In this document: in pieces, positions 42,957 to 54,431 of the stretch | How positions within the stretch are numbered: the stretch's first letter is position 1 | Layout of the letters: every line of letters begins with the position of its first letter | Source of the DNA: Hyaloperonospora brassicae | Lineage: Eukaryota; Oomycota; Peronosporomycetes; Peronosporales; Peronosporaceae | Assembly: GCA_947650285.1 (NCBI GenBank) | Contig: CANTFL010000175.1 | Span: forward strand, 1-64,000 | DNA length: 64,000 bases | Direction: 5' to 3' | The notes under the pieces: generated by a model | What the model saw: the letters and a program-made list of their open reading frames with translations, nothing else | What the model was told of the DNA's origin: nothing | Database searches by the model: none | Position numbers and translations under genes: made by a program

Positions 42957-43782
42957 AAACGACTCCGGATTCAAGGTCGAGCCTTTCGACGGCTCGAACT
43001 ATGGCTTGTGGAGCTACAAGATGAAGATGTATCTGATGTCGAAGGGGTTGTGGGGCGCGATCGCGGGCGATGAGACAACAAGTGAGGCCAAGGAACAGCA
43101 AGCCCACGCCGCGATCGTGCTGTACCTGAGCGACTCGCAGTTGATGCATGTCATCGACTCGCCGTCTGCAAGAGACGCGTGGGGACGTTTGGCGCAGTTT
43201 CATCACAGCCAAGACATGGCGAATCGACTTTGGCTGAAGGAGAAGTTCGCATCGTTCAAGTATGCAGCATCAAACATGAGCGCTCACGTCATGGAGCTTG
43301 AGGACCTCGTCATGAAGTTGAAGCGCGCGAACTGCGGTCCAAGTGAAGAGGACGTGTGCGCGGTACTGTTGCGGAGTCTGCCTTCAAGCTTCGAGAGCTT
43401 GGTTCAGGCATTCCGTATGTCCGTCACAAGTTTCAACTTCAGTGATCTCGTGAGCAAGTTGATCGCCGAAGAAGTGCGCCAGAAGGAGGCTGCGCGGGTA
43501 GAAGAAGCAACGGCTCTCTACACAGGCAAAAGAAAGGGTAAGCAGTACCCAAAGAAGCAGCATGAACGGCGTGCAAAAGAGCCATCGGGAACCTGCTACA
43601 ACTGTGGCAAGGTCGGACACTACGCCAGAGACTGTCGCCCCGGTCGAGGACCAAGGGAGCACCAGCATGACCAGTCGAACGTCGCGTTCAACGCCAGTGA
43701 AGGTTTCGCGAGTGACAGCTGGGTCATGGACAGTGGCGCGTCTGCACACATGTGCAAAGATCGAGATGCGTTCGAAGATTAA
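42946..43782 (+). CDS. Copia E Gag with front of protease
   Basis: 278 codons from the ATG inside the primer site; a TAA two codons upstream fixes this start. The Copia gag core starts at once: VEPFDGSNYGLWSYKMKMYL (residues 11-30), then LYLSDSQLMHVIDSPSARDA and RLWLKEKFASFKYA. A zinc knuckle CYNCGKVGHYARDC (residues about 217-230) binds RNA. The frame then enters protease, with SWVMDSGASAHMCKD (residues about 257-271) holding the catalytic D-S-G. It ends at TAA-TAA in the middle of the protease, and the same frame resumes directly after, so the double stop looks like damage rather than a gag end. Confidence 0.85.
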   Translation: MSPRNDSGFKVEPFDGSNYGLWSYKMKMYLMSKGLWGAIAGDETTSEAKEQQAHAAIVLYLSDSQLMHVIDSPSARDAWGRLAQFHHSQDMANRLWLKEKFASFKYAASNMSAHVMELEDLVMKLKRANCGPSEEDVCAVLLRSLPSSFESLVQAFRMSVTSFNFSDLVSKLIAEEVRQKEAARVEEATALYTGKRKGKQYPKKQHERRAKEPSGTCYNCGKVGHYARDCRPGRGPREHQHDQSNVAFNASEGFASDSWVMDSGASAHMCKDRDAFED

Positions 43783-43788
43783 TAAGAA

Positions 43789-46700
43789 GTGCACAATGCA
43801 CGAAGCATATCAAGCGCGAAGAGCAACGTGAAGTTGAATGTCATCGGACATGGGACGGTGAAGCTGCGCGTTTGGACAGGGCATGCGTGGATCGACGCTC
43901 GCCTTGAGAATACACTTCACGTTCAAGACTTGTCCAAGAACCTGTTTTCACTCACGGCTGCGGCAGCGCGCGGCATGACGGTGGAGATTACGCGCAACGA
44001 GTGCGTGGTGAAGCGTGGCGGTACACCGGTCGCAACAGGAAGGAAGCAGGGCTTCCTATTGTACCTCAACGTTGATTATGGTACGGAATGCCACATAGCT
44101 GAAGACGAGACTATGCTGTGGCACAGAAGACTGGGTCACGCGTCGTATGGGACACTGAATGACATGGTCAAGGACGGAAGGATCAAGGGTGCGGAGATGA
44201 AGTCGAACGTTGCGTGTGACATATGCGCAACGTCAAAGCAAGTTCGCAAGTCATTCAAGACTAGCGATAAAGAAGCTGAAACCAGGGAGAGTTCGCGCTC
44301 AGACGTGGTGGTGTGTTCCGACGTTCTGGGACCTATCACGCCAGCGTCTAAGTCCGGCTTCAGTTACATCGTGACTTTCATCTTGATGAAGAGTCGGTAC
44401 GTGACTGTCTATCCGTTGCGAAAGAAGAGGGACGTTGCGAGTGCGTTCAAGCGATTTTACCAAGAGATCAAGACCGCGTCCGGAACAACGATCAAGGTGC
44501 TGCGAAGCGATAACGGCGGCGAGTATCGGAACGCGGCGATGGACAACTTTTGCAAGGCAAAGTTCGTCAAGCAAGAGTTCACGGTTCCTTACAACCCGCA
44601 GCAGAACGGGATGGCGGAGCGCATGAACCGCACGCTGGTGGAGATGACGCGCTGCATGCTCAAGGACAGCGGACTCGACAAGTCGTACTGGTGCGAGGCA
44701 CTCATGACAGCGGCAGACATCCGAAACGTTCTACCGAATGCGTCGAACAAGAACTCAAGCCCATTCGAGATGGTGTTCAAGAAGGTTCCACGCATCGACC
44801 ACATGCGCGTATTTGGTGCGCAATGCTATGCGCACGTGGCGAAAGAGAAGAGGAAAAAGCTGGACGACACAGGCGTGCGATGTTTCTTTCTCGGCTACGC
44901 GAAGGACCAGAAGGCGTATCGACTTCTGAAAGCGGACGACGGCTCGATCGTGATATCGAGAAGCGTCACGTTCGTTGAGCACTCCGTCTCGAAAGTTTTG
45001 ATAAACAGAGAGACGCGTGTCTTCGATGTCATTGAAGACGAGAACAACATGGAGACACCGGCACCCGATGAAGACATGGAAGCACCGGTGACCGAAGTAG
45101 CGTTTCGTACGCCGCCACTACGAGCACAGAATGGCTCTGACAGTGAGATGGGTAATCGACCGAGCGGTTCCATTCCGACGCGCGCATCCAGCACACCCGG
45201 ACGAGATGGAGAAGAAGAGTGGATGGTGCGACCGGTTAGGAAGAAGCGCGGCGTGGTTCGATATGAACAAGAGTTCCCAAACCATCGTCGTGGCCATTTC
45301 AACCTGGACGACTATGAAGCTGAATTCGACGCTTTCTACTGTTTTTCGGCTGAAGAAGATGGGGAGCAAGCGTCCAGCTATCAGGAAGTGATGAAGAGCA
45401 ACTACAAAGACCAGTGGCTGCAGGCAATGAAGAGCGAGATGAAGTCGCTTGAAGAACACAGCACATGGAAGCTCGTGGACATGCCACCGGGCAAGAAGGC
45501 TGTCGGCTGCAAGTGGGTCTTCAAGATCAAGCGCGATCCAAGTGGAGAGATCATCAAGTTTAAGGCGCGCTTGGTCGCTAAGGGGTTCACGCAGCGTCCT
45601 GGAATCGACTACAATGAGACCTTTGCACCAGTGGTGCGCAAGGAATCAATCAACACAGTGTTGGCAATCGCTGTGGCTGAAGACCTGGAGGCAGAGAACG
45701 TCGATGTTGATACGGCGTTCCTCTACGTTGAAGTGGAAGAAGAGATCTACATGGACCAACCTGACGGCTTTGAAGATGAAAGCAATCCAACAAAGAAGTG
45801 TTTGCTGCAGAAGGCGCTATACGGGACAAAGCAAGCAGCGCGGCAGTGATCAACAAGTTGAGCCAGCATTTGGATGATCAAGGGTTCAAGAGCAGTGCTG
45901 CGGACCCGTGTGTGTTCATTCGGGTGTCAAGGGAGGAGTACAGCATCATCGTGATCTACGTGGACGACTTGATGATATTCTGCAAGACGAAGGAGCACAT
46001 CACAAGTATCAAGAGCTCGTTGAAAGAAGAATTCAGCATCAAAGATCTTGGAGATCTCAAATTTGCCTCGGGATCGAGATCCATCGCGAACGCGAAGATG
46101 GAACGATCAAGATGAATCAGAAGGCGTACATCAAGCGACTATCGGAGAAGTTCGGCGTTGAGAACTGCAAGGACGTGCACACTCCGGCAGACAGCAACTC
46201 GAAGCTGATCAAGTTGCGTCAAGAGGAAGCGTTTGTTCCGAAGTACCCATACCGTGAGCTGGTAGGCGCGTTGATGTACATCGCCACATGCACGCGACCG
46301 GATATCGCGCATGCGGTTGGCGAAGTTGCGAAGTTTTGCGAGCGCTACGACAAGTCGCACTGGACAGCAGCGAAGCGCATTCTCAAGTATCTCAAGACGA
46401 CCCAAGATTTAAGCATCGTGTTCAGCGGCGGCAACAAGGGAGAGCTGATTGGATTTGCGGATGCCAACTGAGCCGGCGACCTCGATACGCGGCGCTCGAC
46501 AACAGGATACGTTTTCTTCCTAAACGGGAGCGCGATATCGTGGAATTCGAATCGTCAACCAACGGTCGCCACTTCAAGTACTGAAGCAGAGTACATGAGT
46601 CTGTACAGCGCGACGCAGGAAGCAATTTGGCTTCGAGGTCTGCTCAAGGACCTGAACTACTGTGGCAAGATAGCGACGACGATTTTCCAAGACAATCAAG

Positions 46701-46909
46701 GTTGCATCGCTCTGGCCAAGAATCCTGTGTATTACTCGCGCACGAAGCACATCGACATCAATTTTCACTTTCTTCGTGAAAAGGTTACAAGTGCAGTGAT
46801 CGCGCTCGAGTTCAAGCCGACAGAAGATATGGTCGCGGATGGATTCACCAAGGCACTTCCAAGGGACAAGCACACGAAGTTCATCGCAGGTCTGGGCATG
46901 GCGGTGTAG
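43789..46909 (+). pseudogene. Copia E protease end, integrase, RT, RNase H
   Basis: From 43789 a 686-codon frame has the gag-pre-integrase finger (LWHRRLGHASYGTLNDM; CDICATSKQ), the integrase core with LRSDNGGEYRNAAMDNFCK and a following Q-Q-N-G-M-A-E-R-M-N motif, an acidic linker, and RT (WKLVDMPPGKKAVGCKWVFK; KARLVAKGFTQRPGIDYNET). A frameshift near 45846 moves to 45798-46115 with the RT catalytic IIVIYVDDLMIF. Another near 46062 moves to 45908-46471 with RNase H-preceding ATCTRPDIAHAVGEVAKFC. A TGA replaces Trp at 46469-46471, then RNase H runs to 46909 ([46 protein letters not shown]). Confidence 0.85.
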
Positions 46910-46941
46910 GGCGCACACATCGCACGCACATCAAGGGAGAG

Positions 46942-47471
46942 TGTTAGTGAGTGATTTTGCGGCGACATGTGCAGGATGTATATTGCATATTAGCTTAGTT
47001 GTATTGTTCTTTGGTAGGGTTATGATGTGGGATGTTAGCGATGACGACGGAGCAACAGATTGGCTCAGTCGTTTGGGAAGGGGGATTCCAATCGGGTGAG
47101 TGCGGGTTCGAGTCCCGCCGTGTGCAAGTTAATTGTGACTGACACTCACGACCTGGTGTTTGGGGTTCACCAGAACTGCGACCCACCCGCAGTTACGTCC
47201 CCCACAACCACGCAATCGTTTTCATTCTGCATATGACGAAGCAGAGTTTTTACCAAAGGTATATTACGAGACGTAATTACCCAGTGATAGGTAAAAACAA
47301 AAAGCGGTGGAGACAGGGCACGAAATCGGTGGCTGAGAGTCACCGGCTTCTACCAGCCATTCGTTTTTGGAGATAAGGACAACATAAATACAACTCACTT
47401 TTCGGTTTTCATCCCCGGCCGTAAGCCGTCTTCATCTATCAAAAGATCCATAGCCCAGTTACATTCTAACA
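46942..47471 (+). repeat. 3' LTR of Copia E
   Basis: 530 bp, nearly identical to the 5' LTR (GATTTTGC here against GATGTTGC). It is preceded by the purine run CAAGGGAGAG (46932-46941), the likely polypurine tract. Confidence 0.9.
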
Positions 47472-47633
47472 CAAATTACCAGATTTGATGTCGCCTTCTT
47501 TTTTATTCCCGACTCGCCTAGTGTGCAGAATATTCATAATATAGCCTTCATTAGCAAAACGTGAGTTAAGAGCAGCCCGCGCAATTTCTAGACTAGCATA
47601 GCAGGTGTTGAAATATTCATGGCAACGATCCAT
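47472..47633 (-). pseudogene. unknown frame of the TIR transposon, cut by Copia E
   Basis: A minus-strand frame from an ATG at 47633: MDRCHEYFNTCYASLEIA, then AALNSRFANEGYIMNILHTR. The reading crosses the Copia E insertion and resumes at 42411, stopping at 42363. The total is about 68 codons. It is protein-like but unrecognised, and could be a terminal exon since a stop lies just upstream. Confidence 0.35.
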
Positions 47634-47767
47634 GCCGGCGACGTGATCGGTTTTTTAAATGTCGATGGCTGTGCAGCTAAAAAGGAATCGTTGGTACTGA
47701 GTAAGAGCGATATTACTGTTTTTAATTCTTATCAAATTGGCCAATCACAATGTATTTTAATTGATGA

Positions 47768-47810
47768 GAGTGGTGGTTAGCGAAAAGTGAGTGGTGAATA
47801 GCGGCTCCCT
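47768..47810 (-). repeat. right inverted repeat of the TIR transposon
   Basis: Minus strand AGGGAGCCGCTATTCACC followed by the same CACTCACTTTTCGC segment as the left end. Confidence 0.75.
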
Positions 47811-47857
47811 CATTTTAGCCTTAATGACAATGTCATGTAACGGGCTACTTTGTTACA

Positions 47858-48019
47858 AAGTTCATTCGAGACAAGTTGAAGATAGGGATCTTGAACCTAA
47901 CGTACGTGGCCACAGAGGCGATTCTCGCAAAGGTGCTGACAAAGAGCCTGGCAGCGCTACAGATGCTGGCTCTTCGTGAGAATATAGGACTGGTGTAGCA
48001 CCAACACAGTTGATAGAAG
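47858..48019 (+). pseudogene. Copia F RNase H C-terminus
   Basis: Continues the RNase H frame from 40899 across the nested insertions: KFIRDKLKIGILNLTYVATE, then VLTKSLAALQMLALRENIG, and a stop. The phrase about becoming a 'T..A.VLTK.L' matches the usual Copia pol end. The first five bases, AAGTT, are the target duplication of the solo LTR. Confidence 0.7.
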
Positions 48020-48227
48020 TGTTGTAGGAATGAGTGTTGTATGCACTGCGTCGTTATATATCAATGGACTGACGTAGGTGACAGAAGAGGAGTCGCCGTG
48101 ATGCGATGAGGCGCCTGAGATCTTTGCGTAAAACGTGAAGTGTGAGCGCAGTTGCATGCAAGAGCGAGATAGAAAAACGCAGTCTGCAAAAAAAACATCT
48201 TTTGCGCATCTGAAGCCCTGACGCACA
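48020..48227 (+). repeat. 3' LTR of Copia F
   Basis: About 208 bp beginning TGTTGTAGGAATGAG, directly after the end of the pol relic, and matching the LTR at 15033-15240. The end is approximate (CTGACGCACA). Confidence 0.6.
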
Positions 48228-48440
48228 CGGATGCAAAGTCATCAGGACCTGTGTAAGAGTTGATGGGTTATAATTATGCGCAAGATCATTGCAACAAGAA
48301 CATTTGACCGGGTCCTGCCAACTGGTGCAAAAGTCCACTCATCGCTAGCACTCCATGGTGTATAATGCATTAATCTGCACTGTGTAATGACGCACGGAAA
48401 TGATTGACACGATCGGCCATTGAGCTGTGCGTCCTGACAC

Positions 48441-48975
48441 TGTAGCGGAGATACAGAGCTCCTTAAGTCAGAGGAAGACTTAACGCTCAATGAGCAACTT
48501 TGGTTCTACGAACCCTACTCAAAGAGTCTACAGCTCCGGGAGCTAAGGTTTGGTTCAAAGAACCCGAATCAAAGTGTCAACAAGCTCAGAGAGCTTACGG
48601 TCCCTGTTCTAGGGGGACCAAACCATTCAAATAATCAAACGCACTGAGTGCACAAGGAGTAGCTGCCTTAACAAGGTTTTGATACTTCCTTACGATCGCA
48701 AGACGCCTCAGAGAGACATGTGTCTTTTGTTGATCAAAATGGGAACTGAATTTGATTTCTTCTTTTAACGTAAAAGAACACCTTAGAACAAAGTGATTAA
48801 CCTACTCCACTTATGTCCTGAATAAACCTATTAAAAGATCTCGTAATAAATGGTTGACAGACATCAGTCTTCAACAAATTGATACTTGTGTTCTAATATT
48901 ACTTTAAAGGGGATCCTATCCCTTGAGTGTACCACACCTATTGTCGACTACCAGTCGACGTGTAACCCCGTTACC
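48441..48975 (-). repeat. 3' LTR of Gypsy C2
   Basis: 535 bp, TGTAGCGGAG to CCCGTTACC on the plus strand (terminal base changed). The minus-strand purine tract GGAGGAGGGGG is next to it. It carries the small-hairpin array seen in all C LTRs. Confidence 0.85.
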
Positions 48976-49080
48976 CCCTCCTCCACCAGCCTGACGTAAC
49001 CACAAAACGTTAATCGGACTCTTTCCTCGAAGAGGACGGTGTGTGTGCTTAACATTACGGTTGGCAAAACACAACACACC

Positions 49081-50307
49081 ATGGCAACGTCACCATATGA
49101 GTCCTCGACTCTCTCGTCTTACCTCGGCATCGATGTGGAGGTATATTATGGTAGCGATACCATTATCCATGATGACGAGAGAACAATTTCCGACTAACTA
49201 GTGCAAGAGGCATCGCCTCATACTGCACCAAACCCATTTGCCGAGCGTGGCGAAGCCAATGCGCCATTGGCGCCGCATCAAACACTTATCGTGGCCGATG
49301 TCATCATCACTAATCCGCTCGATTAGCAACAACAGTTGGCTATCCAACGAGAGGAGAGCGCTCAGCGCCGTATGCAGCTTGCTGCAACCCTTGAGGGTCG
49401 TCGCGGCTATCTGTTTTCACCACTCAATGTGGAAGAGCGTATACGCCAAACGACAGGTCGTTCTTTGGCAGCGTGGATCATTGGCGCTGAGCTAACATCT
49501 CCTGATGAGGTGGCGAGGCGACAGGCACTTCGTGAGAGGTACCTGAAACCCCATTTGACGACTCAAAGTCAATACAAGTTGCGACTTGAAACGCAAGCAG
49601 GGGATGCACCGGTGTCATCGATGAAGGGTATACCCATCCTCTTATTCACAGGCGAATCTCAGGAGGAAGAAGACAACGCTTTTGTTCGCTGGGTGCATCG
49701 GAAACGACACGTCAGCAGCGTGTTAGCTCTCAGAGCAAGTGCCGATGTGGCAGATGTTCGTCTAGAACGAAAGCTTCGATATGATTACGCCAATCTTAAG
49801 GCCAGAGGCCTGTTGTGAACTCGCACACGCTATGCTCCGGCTGTGCCGATTGATGTGGGTGTTGGTCAAGCGGGGACCAACTACCCACCTGGTTCCACCA
49901 CTATTGGTGAGAAGCGATCTCGGACGAATAATGAACTCTGCCACAATGTTCAAAAACATCAACGGCGTATGGGCAATCCTGCCGCAGAGGTTTCTCAAAC
50001 TCCCACGAGTTCTCCGACTCCGGGTACCCTCGCCACTCCACCAGATACTGGTATTGACCCTGACGACGACGTCGTTTCAGGCGTCGCTCCACATAAAACT
50101 GGCGGTTCCCTTGCTCATCGAGCAGCGTTGGTGGTGGTCGGTATACCGATGGAGGAGCGTGAGAAGGTGCTCCGTGAGCTGAGTGGTCTCCAAGAGACAT
50201 TGGGTAAGACCCAGAGTGCGCTCGACGCGATGCAAGCCCGTGTTCAAGCGTTGGAGTTGGCTTTAGCCCGTGTGGAGGCTCAGCTAGACCTCCTGATACG
50301 GATTTAA
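49081..50307 (+). pseudogene. antisense open frame of Gypsy C2, three internal stops
   Basis: A single frame of 409 codons from an ATG at 49081 (MATSPYESSTLSSYLGIDVE), about 105 bases inside the 3' LTR, to TAA at 50307. Three stops interrupt it (49195, 49324, 49816) but the frame never shifts. The central unique part (IRQTTGRSLAAWIIG; RASADVADVRLERKLR) matches the intact C1 frame at about 60 percent of residues. The last third is a Thr/Pro-rich spacer and the coiled coil VLRELSGLQETLGKTQSALD. It overlaps the sense integrase tail and chromodomain by 407 bases. Because C2 retains the N-terminus that C1 lost, it defines the full protein length of about 408 residues. Confidence 0.6.
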
Positions 50308-53300
50308 CAACCAATGGCAAGACCATCCTATGCGGCGCTAGCGCTTCCAAGTTCACATGGGACGGATTCCGATACGGCTGAAGCAAGTCAACCTCGAACA
50401 CGGGATGTGTGCGCAGTTTACGCGGAAGTTTGAGCTTATACGCAATTTCCTTCTTAGCGACGACCGTGAATGGCCCAATGAAGCGCGGAAGCAACTTTGT
50501 CTTGAAGACGGCGGACACTGCATCTGTACGTAAGCTTTTAGCGTTGAGTAGAACTTGGTCTCCGACCTCATAACGTTCAATACAACATCTGCCTTTAGCA
50601 TCAGTTTGTTCCTTCTGCTTGTCTTGGCTATCAGCCAGTGCGTCACGCAAATGTCGTAAGACTTTCAATCGCGTTGCGAGAAACTCGCTTACCTGTTATT
50701 GAACAGTAGAAGGGCTCATATCAGCAAGCCGATCACCCATCTCTCCCCCGCCAAGCCGTGAACACGAAGTGGTAGCATGAACGGAACGCGAGGGTGTGTG
50801 AGACCATTCACATAAAATGGTGTGTAGCCGGTGGAGGCATGCACGGCTTTGTTCAACGCAAAATCAACGACAGGGAGCATCGAACTCCAACGCTTTGGCG
50901 TTTCAGCGCAAACACTGCGCAAGATGTCACCGATGATGCGATTCACTCGCTCGGTTTGACCATCGGTCTGCGGATGATCCGCTGTGGACATGTCCAAACG
51001 TGTGCCGAGAACCATAGGGATTGACCTCCTAAACTTCCCAGTGAAGCGAGGATCTCTGTCAGAGACTATTACCACAGGCAAGCCGTGCTGTCGAAACACT
51101 CTATCGATAAACAGCGTAGCTGTACCTTCACCATCAATGGTATCTGGCACAGCCGCCAAGTGAGCCATCTTGCTCAAACGGTCAACAAAGACCACAATAC
51201 CCGTATTGCGTTGCACATCTTTCAGCAGACTGAACATGAAATCCATGCTGATGGACTCCCAGCACCCAGAGGGTATAGGGAGACTAGCGAGCGGCGCAGC
51301 CGCATGAGCTGAGGGTTTCACCCGTTGACACGTTTCGCACGTACGCACGTATGTGCTTACCCATTTGTAAAGTTTGGGCCACCAATAGTGTTGGCTAAAT
51401 GAGCCGTAGATCTTCTCACGACCTAGATGACTGCTCACCGCAGTATCCTGCGCCTCATAGAGGATGCGATACTCCAATTCCTCATCATGAGGGACAACGA
51501 TACGGGGAGTATCCTCCATATCTGTGCTATAGCACAACAGGCCTTGATCGATGGTGTATCGATGTAGCCTCGCACGCAAGAGTGCCGACAATTTAATGTC
51601 TGAGTCGTTAAACTCCTCGAACCCCAGAGCACGTAGCAAAGCTACACAATGTTAATCTTTTGTATATGCCGAACAAATTCGGTCAGTGACCAATGATGAC
51701 AGAGTCCTAACATGAGCAAGCTCATAGTCAGGTCTACGTGACAACGCATCAGCCAAAGCATTCTGCTTACCCGGCTTATACTTCACCTCGAAGTTGTACT
51801 CGGCAAAGAATGAGAGCCAACGAGCCATTCGCTGAGAGAGATGTGGCGACTGGGTCGCAGTGCGTAATGACGCATGATCTGTATAGATCACAAAAGGCTT
51901 AGAGCCAAGCAGATGAACTCTGAATTTGACAAGAGCATACTACATTGCAAGTAGCTCTTTTTCATGAACTGGATAGTTCTTCTCAGCTGCTTTTAGCTGT
52001 CTTGACTCAAACGCAATGACACGTTCCCGTCCATTATCATCTGTTTGTAACAGAGCACTGCCGATGGCAAAATCAGATGCGTCACAGACGACACTGAAAG
52101 ATCGATCAGGATCAGGGCAAAGCCAAGATTGGCGCATGAAGGAGACTCTCCTTTAGTGCTTGAAAAGCATCATGCTCGGTGCTATTCCAGCACCGTTCCA
52201 CATCCTTTTTAAGGAGATTGGATAATGGCCGAGCCATGTCTGCGTAATTCGCACTATACTTGTGCAAGTCATTGGCAAGGCCAAGCCACTTACGTAAGTC
52301 CTTTTGGTTCTTTGGAAACGGCCAATCGACTATGGCTTTTATCTTAGCGGGATCCGCTCTAAGGCCTCGCTTACCAATATAGCACCCTAAAAAGGGAATA
52401 TCTTGTGCACCGAATATGCAATTAGACCCGTTGGCGTACGACTTAATCGCGCGCATGCAATCGAGCACTGCTCTTAAAAGATCGATGTGATTATCCACAT
52501 CAGACCGGCCGTCTATAGCACGACTATGGACAAAAATGTCATCAAAGTAAGTCTGTGCATAACCTCGATGAGGACGAAACAATTGTGTCACAAGACGATT
52601 GAACGTAGCTGGGGCATTGGACAAGCCCTGTGGCATAACTAGCCACTACCAGAGCATACCGCTCGGGGTACTAACCGCTGTCAGCGGAATATCCTTCTCA
52701 CGCATAAGCAATTGGTAATAACCATCGACTAAGTCGAGCGCACTGTACATTGTACATCCCACCATATTGTTCTGAAGAACATCTTCCCTAGGTATTGGTG
52801 TCTGAGCCGGGATCGTGGCAGCATTACGCTTATTGTAAGCATGAACAATGCGCCGTTTCCCATTGGTCTATTTGACACAGAAGGTCGGTGTGGAATGGGG
52901 GGTTTCTCTCACGTACCATTCCTACCGCGTGCTTTGCACGAAAGAAGTCGTCTATGACGTCACAGTGCTCCTGTGGTAAAGGCCACTGCCTTGTTACGCA
53001 GTATTTAGTTCCAGGTACTAGGTCAATTTCATGACGCACACCTCTATCCGGAGGTAAGACGGACGGTGGGTTGTGACACACCAAGTCCTGAAACTCCTTT
53101 ACCAAAGTATAGAACGGATCAAGAGGATCCTTAATAATCGAAGATCCACTACGCGCATTAAGTGTTGCCTTTGTGTCCTCAAGGACTGACTCGTCCAATA
53201 AAGAGGATGAGTTCAACTCAACATCGGGTCGAATGACCACTAAGTCGGATAATTCTCCTGCCTGTAAGTCTTGGCTGAATTCGCCATCAGACATTTCGTC

Positions 53301-54431
53301 GAGGTCAAAGAGAGTATCCATGGATGGAAGAGTCTCAAGAGTAATGTTGCCACCAACATGGCCGGTATTTCCTTTGACAAGTGTATATATTGTATTAATA
53401 CTATTATCACTCCTTAAAATCTCGGACGTCTGGCGCTTGACAGTTGCCACCCGACGCCGAGATTGTTTCCTCAAAGAAACCTCATGCTTCCTAGAGGCCG
53501 GGACAGTAGGGTCTCTGTGGTTGCTATCTGATATAGCACGCTCTATACGAGCGCTCATGTCTTGATCGACATCTGGTGAAGTGTTACGTAACTCTAACAC
53601 TTCACCCAGTGGATTTACACGTACCACCTCACGACCAGCATCCGGGTCTAGCTTTGTATGCTCTGGCTTCTTACCATCAATGTCATTACCGACATTCAGT
53701 GAGGTGCCACCTCGGCCACCCTCACTCGGTTGAATTTCACGTGCCACCCCACTCACATCAGAGTAATTACATTCTTGATGTCTCGGCCCTAGGCCAACCG
53801 TGCCTGCAGCATGCAGTGACTCAGTATCACAACGAGTATCACTCAACGGAGTATAACTTCTCTCACATACGGCGAAAGAGCTCCGATCAATTTTAATGTC
53901 ATTGACATTGAAGTTAATTAACTCCGACATACCAATGTCCAGCACATTGACATCTTCCGTCAATGGTTCGCGCCAATAGCGCTTTTGTTGACTAGCAAAG
54001 GTGGGTTCATGACTCTCCAAAGATTCGCTAGTAACATTGCGCGTGGCGCCTAAGGTCTTAGACCTCCAATCGATCCATGGTTCATGGTGTTCAAGCCAGG
54101 CCATGCCTAGGATGAGATCATATCCCGAATCCGAGTCAAGATCAAGACAGCGTTAAATGCTGTCAAACTCCAAAAACTTCACACCTAAGTTCAACGGACC
54201 TTTAGGCACAGTAACGCGACTACCCGTCGCTAACCGAACAGTGATCGAATCACCTTCGTGCGCTTTGCGCGCCTCAGCGTATCGCTGACTTCCCTTAACC
54301 GAACGACGTCTAGCATAATTGAATGACGCCCTAGAATCGATTAAGATCGACCAATGCTTCTCAAAGCCTTTAACTTTCGCTTTGGTGACTAACAAGCCAG
54401 GCTTGTATCCACACTCTGTGCTGGTGGGCAC
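49901..54431 (-). pseudogene. Gypsy C2 pol: protease to chromodomain
   Basis: Same order as C1. Protease with D-S-R-A at 54431-54153; linker and RT front (54104-52830); RT with YFDDIFVHS (52636-52112); RNase H (52137-51652); integrase in one uninterrupted 307-codon frame (51639-50716) covering the HHCC finger, the DFMFSLL and VSDRDPRF core blocks and STADHPQTDGQTERVNRI; then a 255-codon tail (50668-49901) with EVGDQVLLNAKSLRTD, KLLPRFIGPFTVV and a chromodomain LVEWRGYPESENSWEFE. The TAG codons in RT and RNase H are the same as in C1. The integrase is better kept than in C1. Confidence 0.85.

Larger units (their letters stand above)
42412..47471 (+). mobile_element. Copia E, young full-length element
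   Basis: A 5060-bp plus-strand Ty1/Copia element with two 530-bp LTRs that differ, as far as I can see, at one base. Flanks CAAAG and CAAAT match at 4 of 5. Order is gag, protease, integrase, RT, RNase H, as for Copia. Despite the nearly identical LTRs, pol has a double stop, two frameshifts and a further stop, so this copy could only have moved with proteins supplied by another copy. Confidence 0.9.
41306..47810. mobile_element. TIR DNA transposon, possibly hAT-like, split by Copia E
   Basis: Inverted ends share a perfect stretch of about 35 bases (left 41313-41347, right 47768-47802 on the other strand) starting GCTATTCACC. The flanks CCTTTTAG (41298-41305) and CATTTTAG (47811-47818) match at 7 of 8, which suggests an 8-bp duplication as for hAT elements. 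About 1.45 kb of own sequence remains once Copia E is removed. No transposase motif was recognised, so it is probably non-autonomous. Confidence 0.65.
40905..47857 (-). repeat. solo LTR of the Gypsy A type, split by nested insertions
   Basis: The LTR consists of 40905-41305 and 47811-47857 (about 450 bp). On the plus strand it starts TGTAACGG and ends TTTGTTACA, and is flanked by a perfect 5-bp duplication AAGTT (40900-40904, 47858-47862). Blocks such as TTGCGCGCGTCTAGCAGCGA and the hairpin GTTGATATT/AATATCAAC identify it as a diverged A-type LTR. No internal A sequence remains, so LTR-LTR recombination removed the body before the other insertions. Confidence 0.75.

Noticed and set aside
43780..43785. 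Programmed stop readthrough between Gag and Pol of Copia E
   Set aside because: The double TAA falls in the middle of the protease domain, not at a domain border, and other clear lesions follow.
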